Source: Mycoplasmatota bacterium (GTDB taxonomy: Bacteria > Bacillota_I > Bacilli_A > Haloplasmatales > Haloplasmataceae). Taken from it: DNA of 64,000 bases. The notes beneath the pieces were generated by a model. It had not been told where the DNA came from. It was given only the letters and a program-made list of their open reading frames with translations, and did not search any database. The stretch lies in the NCBI GenBank assembly GCA_018394295.1, contig CP074573.1, forward strand, positions 1,116,001 to 1,180,000, read 5' to 3'. The stretch's first letter is position 1, and each line of letters starts with the position of its first letter. Positions 9,194 through 18,006 of this stretch are shown here, piece by piece. The position numbers and the translations under genes are program-made.

Positions 9194-9751
9194 ATGGAAG
9201 AAGTTGGTTTAATATTAGCGGATAGTTTATCATCAATAAATAATGATTTTAAATTAACCCTAGAAATCGCTGGGAAGACCATACTTGAACGTTGTATAGA
9301 ATCGATGATTCAACATGTTTCTAGAATTGTTGTTGTATGCGGGGGTAAAGAAGAAATCATTAGAAAAATCGTCACAAGATATTATCATGTCGAAACAGTA
9401 TTTAATCCTAATGATAAACAAGACATGATTGAATCAATTAAAAGTGGACTAAAAGATGTTACTACAAGTCGAGTGTTTATTATCCCTGGTGATTTTCCTT
9501 TGGTTAAAAAAAAGACCTATGAGGATTTATTAAATCACAAAGGAAATATGATTATTCCAACTTTTAAAGGTGAAAAGGGGTATCCCATTTTAATTAATAA
9601 AGACATTATTTTAGATACTAAAATGATTAGAATGGAAGATATTTTAGATAAAACACCACAAACATTAATTGAGGTAGATGATGCTGGAATTCTAGTTGAT
9701 ATTGACACAATAGAGGATTATTTGTGTATTTATCGAACATTTAATCAATAA
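9194..9751 (+). CDS. MobA/MocA-like nucleotidyltransferase, divergent
   Basis: This 185-residue protein has the overall fold pattern of the NTP-transferase family: VGLILADSLSS at the N-terminus, RIVVVCGGKEEI, SIKSGLKDV, and the metal-binding VFIIPGDFPLVKK. The canonical nucleotide loop (LAAGxSxRMG) is replaced by LADSLSSIN, lacking the expected glycines and arginine, while the following lysine remains. It may therefore be catalytically altered or bind a different nucleotide. No molybdenum cofactor genes are nearby. The next gene, a WG-repeat protein, starts 31 bases later and is probably cotranscribed. Confidence 0.65.
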   Translation: MEEVGLILADSLSSINNDFKLTLEIAGKTILERCIESMIQHVSRIVVVCGGKEEIIRKIVTRYYHVETVFNPNDKQDMIESIKSGLKDVTTSRVFIIPGDFPLVKKKTYEDLLNHKGNMIIPTFKGEKGYPILINKDIILDTKMIRMEDILDKTPQTLIEVDDAGILVDIDTIEDYLCIYRTFNQ

Positions 9752-9782
9752 GGTAAATCCTATTTTGAAGTGAGGAGTGCGT

Positions 9783-11651
9783 ATGAATAAAAATAAGATT
9801 TTACATTTAGTAAAAAGTGCGCTTATAAAAGAAATAAACGATAATATTAGTCATTTGCTTGTTTATTTTAAAGATGTGGATCATGATGAAATTGATGAAA
9901 TCATTGCTCGATATGTCATAAATAATAATGAATTCACTACAGTCTTAAAATATCGTAATTATGACTGGATTATCGTTAATCAAGATAAAATTAAACTTTA
10001 TCCTGCCTATATCCATGCTGTTGGTGGTAAAAAATGGGGTTATATAAATGAAAAAGGAAAATATTGTATAAAACCTACCTTTAATCATGATGAGGAATTT
10101 AAAGATGAACTAGCGATAGTCCAAGTAGATAATTTATTTGGAGTGATTAATGATAAAGGAGAATATATCGTAAACCCAATCTATGAAAATATTGAACCAT
10201 TTCATGAAAACAGGGCAATTGTTACTTTAAATAATGAGCAGTTTATCATAAATGAAAGAGGAGAAATATTATCTGTAAAAGGATATCCTTATTTAGGAAA
10301 CTTTCATGATAGCCGTGCAGTTGTAAAAGATAAGGTAAATAAAGAATATTTGTTTGGATATCTAGATTCAGCAGGTGAGGTAGTTATCCCAATTAAGTAT
10401 AAAGAGGCAAATGATTTTAATAATCATAAAGCAGTGGTCAAAGCTACTAAATATCAATTAATAGATTTAGAAGGAAACATCTTACAGGAATATCCTTATG
10501 CTTATGTAGGCAATTATGGAGAAGGACGTTTAGTGATAAAAATTCAAGACAAGTGTGGATATATTAATGAAACAGGGGAAGTTATTATTAATCCACAGTA
10601 TCAAATTTGTCATGCCTATAAAGATGATTACGCGATAGTTAATCAAGAACAGGAATTATATAATACCTATGGGTTAATTGATTTAGAAGGGAAGGAACTC
10701 TTTAAACCGATATATAATCATTTAATCCCATTAGGTGAAAAACGGTATGCAGTAGGATTGGCAAAAAACAAAAATAAACCCTACTTAGGCATATTATATG
10801 CCATTGGAAACGAAATGGGTGAATTTTTAACGGATTTTAAATATGAACAGATAAAACCCTATTATAATCATCTAGCAAGTGCTACTAAGAACAACAAAAC
10901 ATTTTTTATTGACTTAAATGGTGAAATAATTGAATCTTTACCAATTTTATCAGGCGTGGGTTCATTACAATTTATGGATCATATTATTCAAGCGAATATA
11001 GATCATGAATTGCATTATATTGATGATGAAGGTCAAATTATAAATTATCCAAATTATATTATCCCAATTAATGATTCACTTGATGTTGTAACAAAAAAAT
11101 ATAAACCTAATAAACAATATTTAGTTTACTATCCTAAAATTGAAAAGATAGGTATTCACAGAAGTGTAAATAAAAAATTAAAACAGTTAAGTCGAGTAAA
11201 AGAGGTACCCACCCATATACAATATGAATATTATGGGGATTTTACAGTTCTTAACTTACTAAATAATTTACTTCAAATTAAAATTGAAGGATATAAGTAC
11301 CAGTATGGGGCAGCTCATGGATTTTCCTATCAAGAATATGCCCATATTGATATAGAAACAGGTATATTTTATCAGTTATTTGATTTATTTAAAGAACAAT
11401 GTGATTATCACTTGATGTTAACAAATTGGGTAATTGAACACAAAAGAGATAAACACACGTTAATTGATGAGATGTATATTATAAAGGAGGATCCACTATT
11501 TTTTGTTGACACGAATCACCTACATATCGTATTTAAACCTTATGAGGTTGCCCCATATTCAGAAGGTTATATCACATTTTCAATTCCGTTCTCATCTATT
11601 ATGAATTGTATTGATATCAATAATGATTTTTGGAAATCATTTCATAATTAG
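9783..11651 (+). CDS. WG-repeat protein with C-terminal DUF3298 domain
   Basis: This protein of about 622 residues has many WG/KWG beta repeats in its N-terminal two-thirds, such as KKWGYINEKGKYCIKPTF and CGYINETGEVIINPQY. The C-terminus matches DUF3298 (RsiV-type): HGFSYQEYAHIDIETG, then a closing segment ITFSIPFSSIM. The ATG at 9783 is chosen because GAGGAG lies five bases before it; an in-frame GTG at 9777 overlaps that site. No signal peptide is visible, so it is probably cytoplasmic. WG repeats generally serve protein-protein binding; the function here is unknown. Confidence 0.8.
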   Translation: MNKNKILHLVKSALIKEINDNISHLLVYFKDVDHDEIDEIIARYVINNNEFTTVLKYRNYDWIIVNQDKIKLYPAYIHAVGGKKWGYINEKGKYCIKPTFNHDEEFKDELAIVQVDNLFGVINDKGEYIVNPIYENIEPFHENRAIVTLNNEQFIINERGEILSVKGYPYLGNFHDSRAVVKDKVNKEYLFGYLDSAGEVVIPIKYKEANDFNNHKAVVKATKYQLIDLEGNILQEYPYAYVGNYGEGRLVIKIQDKCGYINETGEVIINPQYQICHAYKDDYAIVNQEQELYNTYGLIDLEGKELFKPIYNHLIPLGEKRYAVGLAKNKNKPYLGILYAIGNEMGEFLTDFKYEQIKPYYNHLASATKNNKTFFIDLNGEIIESLPILSGVGSLQFMDHIIQANIDHELHYIDDEGQIINYPNYIIPINDSLDVVTKKYKPNKQYLVYYPKIEKIGIHRSVNKKLKQLSRVKEVPTHIQYEYYGDFTVLNLLNNLLQIKIEGYKYQYGAAHGFSYQEYAHIDIETGIFYQLFDLFKEQCDYHLMLTNWVIEHKRDKHTLIDEMYIIKEDPLFFVDTNHLHIVFKPYEVAPYSEGYITFSIPFSSIMNCIDINNDFWKSFHN

Positions 11652-11750
11652 ATCCAGGATAATCCCTTTTTAATTACCTAACTCTAGTAACATTTTTAAT
11701 ATTTACATAATATGATTTATTAAGAAGGTTTTTTTTGGGGAGGTTTTTTT

Positions 11751-12608
11751 TTGAAAGTTGATGCATTTTTTGAAGGTGGTGGGATATTAGGAATTAGCTT
11801 TATAGGGGCGTATAAAGCATTAACTGACCATGGAATATATATCGATAAAGCAATCGGTATTTCATGTGGTGCTATCCTAGCTACACTGATTACCGCAGGA
11901 TTTTCAGCCAATGAACTAATTACTTTATTAAATGTTTATAAAGACTTTTCTTTCCTCAAACAAAAGACACAGACTTCCAAAAGAAACTATATAGGAAAAC
12001 CACTCTCACTATTATTAAATAAAGGAATCTATGATAGTTATATTATTGAAAAGTTTATAGATAAAACTTTAAAACAAAAAAAAATCTCAACATTTGGTGA
12101 TGTAATGAGCTTAGGTGAGAGTAAGCTTAAAATGATTGCAGCTGATTTTACTAATAAAAGGATGCTTTTACTTCCTGATGACCTACCATTATATGGTTAT
12201 GATCCAATGGAATTTAAAATTGCGAAAGCGATTCGTATGAGTTGTGCAATCCCGTTTTTTTACACCCCTTACGAATTAAAATCAACTCATAAATCAAATT
12301 ATATTATTGATGGGGGAGTTATTAGAAATATCCCTACATCAGTCATTAATAAAAATCAGGAATTAAGTAAATTAACATTAAGATTTAAAATAAAAGGTAG
12401 TAGAAATAAATGGTTTAATAGTTTTAAAGATATTCAAAATACCTTGAAATATAATAAAGATAATACAAGTTATGAAAAACATATCATAATTAATACAGAT
12501 GGGCGTTTAAAAATAACAGACTTTGAGGTCAGTAGAGAACAAATAATTTATTTATATAGAGAAGGTTATAAAGCAGTCTATCAATTTATTAAGCATGAAT
12601 TATTATAA
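11751..12608 (+). CDS. patatin-like phospholipase
   Basis: This 285-residue protein has all patatin hallmarks: the oxyanion-hole loop FFEGGGILGISFIGA at the N-terminus, the nucleophile elbow AIGISCGA (GxSxG), and the catalytic aspartate in IIDGGVIRN. It probably hydrolyses acyl esters of membrane lipids as a cytoplasmic serine hydrolase. It begins at TTG with a GGGGAGG ribosome binding site. No signal peptide or transmembrane segment is apparent. It is a single-gene unit ended by a hairpin terminator. Confidence 0.9.
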   Translation: MKVDAFFEGGGILGISFIGAYKALTDHGIYIDKAIGISCGAILATLITAGFSANELITLLNVYKDFSFLKQKTQTSKRNYIGKPLSLLLNKGIYDSYIIEKFIDKTLKQKKISTFGDVMSLGESKLKMIAADFTNKRMLLLPDDLPLYGYDPMEFKIAKAIRMSCAIPFFYTPYELKSTHKSNYIIDGGVIRNIPTSVINKNQELSKLTLRFKIKGSRNKWFNSFKDIQNTLKYNKDNTSYEKHIIINTDGRLKITDFEVSREQIIYLYREGYKAVYQFIKHELL

Positions 12609-12632
12609 GTTACAGTAGTCTGTAACTTTTTT
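12607..12632 (+). terminator. intrinsic terminator after patatin gene
   Basis: AAGTTACAG pairs with CTGTAACTT around the loop TAGT and is followed by a T run. Confidence 0.8.
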
Positions 12633-12697
12633 CTGTTTAGAAAAATGTGATATAATAATTATAACTGGAAAAAAATGGTTTTGAAGGATGTGATATT

Positions 12698-14002
12698 GTG
12701 AGTAGAAATCAAATAGAATTAATAGAAGCTTATTTTAAACAAAATGAAAAAAATAAAAGAGATTTTATGATGGGTGCTGAGTTTGAATACTTTGTGGTTG
12801 ATAAAAAGACTTTAAAAGTCATTTCATATGATGGTGAAAATGGCGTTTTAAGCACACTAACAAATCTATTACATAAAGGATATGATGGAATTTATGATGA
12901 ACATCATCTAGTAGGTTTAAAAAAAGGGCAGTCGACTATTACTTTAGAACCAGGAAGTCAATTAGAAATTAGTTTAAAACCAGAAAAAGAAATTGCTTTT
13001 TTAGAATCTGAATATAAAAAAATATGTATGGATATTATCCCAATACTAGAGACAAAAAATCAAACATTAATCGCAACAGGTTATCAAGTTCATAGTCGTT
13101 TAGATGAAGTAAGTTTAATCCCAAAAAGAAGATATCATCGTATGTATGAGTACTTTAAATCTTGTGGAATTTACGCTCATCATATGATGAAACAAACTGC
13201 ATCTACACAAATTTGTATAGATTATGAAAGTGAATCTGATTATCAAAAAAAATATCGTATTTTAAATACTTTATCACCTATTTTTTATACCTTTTTTGAT
13301 AATGCACCATTTTTTGAATCAGAAACTTTTCCTAAACAATGTATTCGTTCACAAATTTGGGATAATTGTGATGAGAATCGTTGTGGTATCATAAAAAATT
13401 CTATATCTGATGATTTTAGTTATAAAGGATACGCTAATTACCTATTAAATCAATCGATTATTATTAGAGATGATGTTAATACATCTCAATCCTTATATAG
13501 GGATTTATTAAATCCTAATCATGTAGATGAATTAGAACAGGCGTTATCAATGGTTTTTCCAGATGTTCGCACAAGGAAATTTATAGAAGTTCGAATGATT
13601 GATTCACTACCCTATCCACTTAATTTATCAGTCGTTGCATTCTTTAAAGGATTGTTTTATGATGAAGCAAACGTAAATGAATTATATCAATTCTTAAAAA
13701 AAATTAATATAGAAGATGTTTTAAATGCTAAACTAAAAATAGTTGAGTATGGGATAGACACGAACTTAAAAGACTATAGTATATATGAAGTTATGAAGTA
13801 TTTATATACACTTTCATATAAAGGATTAAATAATAAAGAAAAGAAATATTTATTACCACTGATGAATCTCATTCAATTAAAACAAACACCACAACAATTA
13901 ACAAAAACGCAATTGAACCTAGGAAAATCAAAAGCTTTAGAATGGTGTATGATACAAGAAGGTTTATTTAGGGAGGTGTGTATATGGATGCAAGCTGTAT
14001 AA
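12698..14002 (+). CDS. glutamate-cysteine ligase-like enzyme (GCS2/EgtA-like)
   Basis: This 434-residue protein resembles the plant/actinobacterial type of glutamate-cysteine ligase. Early motifs include MMGAEFEYFVVD (the metal-binding Glu-x-Glu strand), ITLEPGSQLEISLKP and TASTQICIDY; a late segment FIEVRMIDSLPYPL matches the substrate-binding arginine region. It starts at GTG after AAGGATG. Members join glutamate and cysteine using ATP. The next gene, an ATP-grasp ligase, overlaps it by 19 bases, suggesting a two-step synthesis of a gamma-glutamyl thiol or related peptide. Confidence 0.8.
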   Translation: MSRNQIELIEAYFKQNEKNKRDFMMGAEFEYFVVDKKTLKVISYDGENGVLSTLTNLLHKGYDGIYDEHHLVGLKKGQSTITLEPGSQLEISLKPEKEIAFLESEYKKICMDIIPILETKNQTLIATGYQVHSRLDEVSLIPKRRYHRMYEYFKSCGIYAHHMMKQTASTQICIDYESESDYQKKYRILNTLSPIFYTFFDNAPFFESETFPKQCIRSQIWDNCDENRCGIIKNSISDDFSYKGYANYLLNQSIIIRDDVNTSQSLYRDLLNPNHVDELEQALSMVFPDVRTRKFIEVRMIDSLPYPLNLSVVAFFKGLFYDEANVNELYQFLKKINIEDVLNAKLKIVEYGIDTNLKDYSIYEVMKYLYTLSYKGLNNKEKKYLLPLMNLIQLKQTPQQLTKTQLNLGKSKALEWCMIQEGLFREVCIWMQAV

Positions 14003-15294
14003 ATGAAATGTATATTGAGTTGATTAAAAATGGGGATTATGAAACAGATTATCAAAAGATGATTAATCAAGCAACTCATTTAAATTTATTGTATAAAGGG
14101 GAACCAATCCCCTTTTTATACCATCCGATGTTTTTTACAGAAAAAGATATCAAGCAGTTTAAAAATATTACTAAAACTTTAATGTCTATTGGAAATAAAG
14201 TCATTAAAGAGTATATAGACTCTCCTAGCTACCGACTAAAATTTGGGTTTCCCCCTTTATTAGAAGAATTAATATTAAAAGATCATGGGTATGATATTAA
14301 TATCCCGATAGGAAGATTTGATCTATTTTATAATGGCGATGAATTTAAGTTCTGTGAACTGAATACTGATGGATCATCCGCTATGAATGAAGATAATACC
14401 TTAGCAAAAATATTACTTGAGTCTAAAGTTCTTAAGAAAATGAAAGATACTTATCAAATAGACTATCTTGATTGTATCAATACCTGGGTAGATGAAAGTA
14501 TTAAATTATATCATGAGTATTCACTAAGTGATGAAAAACCGACGGTAGCGATTGTTGACTTTAAAGAAAGTGCAACAACGTATGAGTTTATTGAGTTTAA
14601 AAAAGCTTATGAAAACAAGGGATATAATACACTAATTTGTGATGCTCGTGATCTAGAATACATAAACGGCAAGTTATTTTATGAAAGCCAGCAAATTGAT
14701 TTAATTTATCGAAGAATTGTGACAAAAGAATTGATAGATAGAAGTCATGAAATAGAAGATTTTATTAAAGCTTATAAAGACCAAGCAGTATGTGTAATAG
14801 GACCTCTAAAATCACAAATACTACATAATAAAATAATTTTTAAAATTTTACATGATGAGGATACGCTTGAATTATTAAGTACTGATGAAAAACAATTTGT
14901 GAAAAAACATATTCCAATCACAAAGCGATTTGTTGGTGGTTATGATGTCTATGAAGAAGTATTAGAAAACAAAGATAAATATATTATTAAACCTTGTGAT
15001 TTATATGGGTCCCGTGGTGTTTATGTTGGACTAGATTTTAGTAGAAAACAATGGGAAGGTAAATTAAAGAAATGTTTTAATAATGATTATTTATATCAAG
15101 AATATTTCCATCCTTTTGAAAGAAATTTTATTGAATTTGAAAATCATAAGATAAAAGTCAGCCCATTCAAATGTATTACAGGATTATTTGTTTATAACGA
15201 GAAATTTGCCGGATTATATACAAGAATTGGGAAGAATCATATTATTTCTGGATTACATGGCTATTATACGGTTCCTAATTTGATTATAAAATAA
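13984..15294 (+). CDS. circularly permuted ATP-grasp ligase, glutathionylspermidine-synthase-like
   Basis: This protein of about 436 residues has features of the circularly permuted ATP-grasp group: FCELNTDGSSAMNEDN near residue 120, KPCDLYGSRGVYVG (nucleotide-binding glycine loop), YQEYFHPFERN, and the end motif AGLYTRIGKNHIIS. The ATG at 13984 has a GGGAGG site seven bases before it. Members form amide bonds between carboxylates and amines. Overlap with the glutamate-cysteine ligase gene suggests it acts on gamma-glutamylcysteine, adding glycine, a polyamine or another amine; it is not the standard GshB type. A hairpin terminator follows. Confidence 0.7.
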   Translation: MDASCINEMYIELIKNGDYETDYQKMINQATHLNLLYKGEPIPFLYHPMFFTEKDIKQFKNITKTLMSIGNKVIKEYIDSPSYRLKFGFPPLLEELILKDHGYDINIPIGRFDLFYNGDEFKFCELNTDGSSAMNEDNTLAKILLESKVLKKMKDTYQIDYLDCINTWVDESIKLYHEYSLSDEKPTVAIVDFKESATTYEFIEFKKAYENKGYNTLICDARDLEYINGKLFYESQQIDLIYRRIVTKELIDRSHEIEDFIKAYKDQAVCVIGPLKSQILHNKIIFKILHDEDTLELLSTDEKQFVKKHIPITKRFVGGYDVYEEVLENKDKYIIKPCDLYGSRGVYVGLDFSRKQWEGKLKKCFNNDYLYQEYFHPFERNFIEFENHKIKVSPFKCITGLFVYNEKFAGLYTRIGKNHIISGLHGYYTVPNLIIK

Positions 15295-15398
15295 GTCCGA
15301 TTTTTAATCGAACTTTAAAATATGATTTTATATATAAAGAGAACTCATATTTTTGTGATGGTTTCCGTTTTTAGGGACAAAATTTAAAATATTTGATG

Positions 15399-15427
15399 AA
15401 AAAAACTGACTTAGAAGTCGGTTTTTT
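15399..15427 (+). terminator. intrinsic terminator after ATP-grasp ligase gene
   Basis: AACTGACT pairs with AGTCGGTT around TAGA, preceded by A residues and followed by six T residues. It lies about 100 bases after the ligase gene. Confidence 0.75.
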
Positions 15428-15553
15428 GAAATATCCAATTGAAATAATCATAATTCTTCGAGTAAACCATTTCATGATTATCCTCTAAAATATTTAAATA
15501 ATAGTAATATAAATCATTTTTTCCTTCTATTGATTATGTAAATTCCGATTAAA

Positions 15554-15892
15554 CTAATAACTAATTACATATATAGAGTATAATTTTATGGTTGCTTTTT
15601 TATGATAAAATTCAGCATAACATCTATCATAGTCAGTAATATATTTAGGAAAATAAGATTCAATTATAAAATAATCAGAACATTCAAATTGTAAAGTTTC
15701 ACTTTTTCTAAACAATACTATTGCTAAAATTAAGAGTAATATACCTAGAACAATAAATATTAATCCAATAATTGTAAAATCATTTTTCTTCTTCATTTTA
15801 ATTGTAGTAATAGTAGGACAACCACAATTAGAGCAAAATTCTTTTTCTATAGGATATTGTTTTTTACATTCACTACACTTAATTAAACCCAT
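15554..15892 (-). CDS. zinc-ribbon membrane protein, unknown function
   Basis: This protein of about 112 residues has a zinc ribbon at the N-terminus (CSECKKQYP, then CSNCGCP) followed by one hydrophobic transmembrane segment (TIIGLIFIVLGILLLILAIV) and a short polar tail. The ATG at 15892 has an AAAAGGG site; the in-frame GTG at 15901 overlaps that site. The ribbon is probably cytoplasmic and the tail outside. No function can be assigned. Confidence 0.6.
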   Translation of the reverse strand: MGLIKCSECKKQYPIEKEFCSNCGCPTITTIKMKKKNDFTIIGLIFIVLGILLLILAIVLFRKSETLQFECSDYFIIESYFPKYITDYDRCYAEFYHKKATIKLYSIYVISY

Positions 15893-15897
15893 AATTT

Positions 15898-16074
15898 TCA
15901 CCCTTTTTTATAATAAATATTATTTCTTTTTATACTATCTACATATGTTGTATTTTTTACCATAACAAGTACATCATCTTCAACTGAAACAATTTGACTA
16001 AAATGAGGGTATTGTTTTGTTTTATCAATACACTTGTTCACACCTAATAATAGCTTTTGATTACACCCTTTCAA
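15898..16074 (-). CDS. small open frame, possible gene remnant
   Basis: An open minus-strand frame of about 58 codons runs from a TTG at 16074 (the frame is open slightly further upstream) to the TGA at 15898. Its product has ordinary amino acid composition, for example HFSQIVSVEDDVLVMVKNTT. It fills the gap between the zinc-ribbon gene and the toroid-protein gene on the same strand and its end overlaps the ribosome binding region of the zinc-ribbon gene. No good start site is visible, so it may be a decayed gene fragment. Confidence 0.35.
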   Translation of the reverse strand: MKGCNQKLLLGVNKCIDKTKQYPHFSQIVSVEDDVLVMVKNTTYVDSIKRNNIYYKKG

Positions 16075-16106
16075 TTTATAAGTTATATATATGAAAGTCC
16101 TTCTAA

Positions 16107-17021
16107 TTAAATTCGATTAAAATTCTTTAAAATAATAAGCGTTTCTAATGTTTGGATAGCGATCCAATCAGAAAATGATTTTTTAAAGTTTCCCTCGTAA
16201 AAATTACTTCCCCAACTAGGTGTTATTTTATGATTTTCTGTTAATTCTTGAACTAAGTAATCTAAATTAAAGTCAATTTGTGTTTTATCAATTCCAAAAT
16301 AAATCATAGTGGGATGTTTTACAAAACTTAGTGGTGTAGGGACATATTCGGTTTTCCATTTTACTTGATTATATTCAACAAGTTGATGAACAGCTTTTGA
16401 AAGCTGTTTTTTTAATCTTTCTTTTAAATGTCCATCTAATTCATGATAAAGTGCTATAAAACAGTATAGTTCATGTTCACATTGAAATAGTTCAATATTC
16501 TCAATGTACTCTAACATATAGTTGACTAAATCATCTACATCAAGTGTTCTAACATATTGTTTATATCGAACAAGGTAGGCGATAACCTCAGCTGTAGGAT
16601 TTCCATAATGCTCATCAATAGCAGTCATTTGTTTTTTTTCATCAAACTCCCACCAAATGGTATGCGGATATTCATTCACTTCTTTTGGTAGGGCGAACCA
16701 ACCATGTCGTTTTTTGTTATATTGTGACTCTAAATAATGAATTGCCTGTTCAATTATGATTAAAGCTTCTTCTTGTTTATCTAAATCCTTCAAATGAGCT
16801 AGAGCTACTGTTGTCTGAAATGGTGAGGATAAAGGGAGTAATGCATCTGGTTCTAAACCGTGACCGAAACCACCATCTTCATTTTGGTATTTTAATAATG
16901 CTTGTAACACATTCTGTGTATTGTCTTCTATGAAAAAGTGTTTATATAATTCTTTTTCTAATAATCTACCTTCTTTTAAAATAAAATCACCACATTGATT
17001 TAGTACTTCTTTATCAATCAT
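16107..17021 (-). CDS. prenyltransferase/squalene-cyclase-like alpha-toroid protein
   Basis: This protein of about 304 residues contains the alpha/alpha toroid pattern of terpene cyclase and prenyltransferase repeats, most clearly LLKYQNEDGGFGHGLEPDAL near residue 40. The start is the ATG at 17021 with GGAGG seven bases upstream; an in-frame ATG 36 bases earlier lacks such a site. There is no DxDD or other clear cyclase motif, so enzymatic function is doubtful. No signal peptide or membrane segment is seen. It is a conserved protein of unknown role. Confidence 0.65.
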   Translation of the reverse strand: MIDKEVLNQCGDFILKEGRLLEKELYKHFFIEDNTQNVLQALLKYQNEDGGFGHGLEPDALLPLSSPFQTTVALAHLKDLDKQEEALIIIEQAIHYLESQYNKKRHGWFALPKEVNEYPHTIWWEFDEKKQMTAIDEHYGNPTAEVIAYLVRYKQYVRTLDVDDLVNYMLEYIENIELFQCEHELYCFIALYHELDGHLKERLKKQLSKAVHQLVEYNQVKWKTEYVPTPLSFVKHPTMIYFGIDKTQIDFNLDYLVQELTENHKITPSWGSNFYEGNFKKSFSDWIAIQTLETLIILKNFNRI

Positions 17022-17362
17022 CACAAAGCCTCCTGTTTCGTTTAAATTAAATCCCATTTATATAATTATAACATGAAAATTCTTGAATAATTGGGTTAAT
17101 GAGTTATTTTTTATAATATTTTATAGCTATAAATCAAGTTATTTTAGATTAAATTCATCATATTAATCTAATTTGTGACCTTTTTTTTATTTAGTATAAC
17201 CTATTTATGATAATATTCGACACATTTCCTCATTAAATGTAACAGTAAATAAATATATTTATAAAATAAAATAAGAATATTTAACTTTATGGTTTACAAA
17301 ATTTAGGAATATATATATAATATACTATATAAATAGTATAACACATTAAAAGAGGTGGTAGT
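17022..17362. other. intergenic region between divergent genes
   Basis: This AT-rich gap separates the minus-strand toroid gene from ccpN. The left end holds the toroid gene's ribosome binding site and a TATAAT box on the minus strand at 17065-17070; the right end holds the ccpN promoter and a palindrome. No gene is seen between. Confidence 0.6.
17293..17340 (+). promoter_or_regulatory. ccpN promoter with overlapping palindrome
   Basis: TTTACA (17293-17298), a 17-base spacer and TATAAT (17316-17321) form a good sigma-A-type promoter. A perfect inverted repeat, TATACTAT-ATAA-ATAGTATA (17321-17340), covers the predicted transcription start. Its left part (TATACTATATA) differs at one position from the CcpN operator consensus TRTGHYATAYW as known in Bacillus subtilis, suggesting autoregulation by the product of the next gene. 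Confidence 0.6.
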
Positions 17363-17995
17363 GTGATACAGTTAAATAATCGTCTGAAACAAATTGTAGA
17401 AATTGTTCGTAAAGATCAACCGATAACTGGTGAACAAATTGCTTCAAAATTATCGGTTACAAGGGCGACTTTAAGGCCTGATTTAGCCATATTAACGATG
17501 TCTGGTATATTAGGAGCGCGACCTAAGTTTGGCTATTTTTATATTGGAATGGATGAAAATGTGCTTATTTCTAGAAAAATCAAAGAGAAAAATGTTGAAG
17601 AGATAAAGAGTTTACCGATTATGGTAAGTGAACAAACATCAGTTTACGATACTATTGTTACGATGTTTTTAGAAGATGTTGGGACAATTATTGTGAGCCA
17701 AAAAGGGTATTTGTCTGGAATTGTATCTAGAAAAGATTTACTAAAATCAGTAATTGGTGGTGGAGATATTAATAAAATTCCTGTAGGCATTATCATGACA
17801 AGAATGCCTAATGTTGTTTTTATTGAACCATTTGATGAGGTGATTACCGCAGCGAAAAAAATTATTGAACATGAAATTGATTGTTTACCTGTTGTCAATA
17901 AAGAAGTGATTGAAGATAAAGAGTATTATAAGGTAGTCGGGAGAGTCACCAAAACAAATATTACGAAATTGTTTGTTGAGTTATCTGGGGAGTAA
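17363..17995 (+). CDS. ccpN: CcpN-type transcriptional repressor (HTH plus CBS domains)
   Basis: This 210-residue protein has an N-terminal winged helix (QPITGEQIASKLSVTRATLRPDLAIL) followed by two CBS repeats (YDTIVTMFLEDVGTIIV...GIVSRKDLLK and VITAAKKIIEHEIDCLPVV). CcpN represses gluconeogenic genes in Bacillus when glycolytic flux is high. It begins at GTG after AGAGGTGG. Directly downstream are the PPDK regulator and ppdK, so it likely controls pyruvate-phosphoenolpyruvate interconversion here, consistent with its known pairing with YqfL. Confidence 0.9.
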   Translation: MIQLNNRLKQIVEIVRKDQPITGEQIASKLSVTRATLRPDLAILTMSGILGARPKFGYFYIGMDENVLISRKIKEKNVEEIKSLPIMVSEQTSVYDTIVTMFLEDVGTIIVSQKGYLSGIVSRKDLLKSVIGGGDINKIPVGIIMTRMPNVVFIEPFDEVITAAKKIIEHEIDCLPVVNKEVIEDKEYYKVVGRVTKTNITKLFVELSGE

Positions 17996-18006
17996 GGGAG
18001 GAAAAT

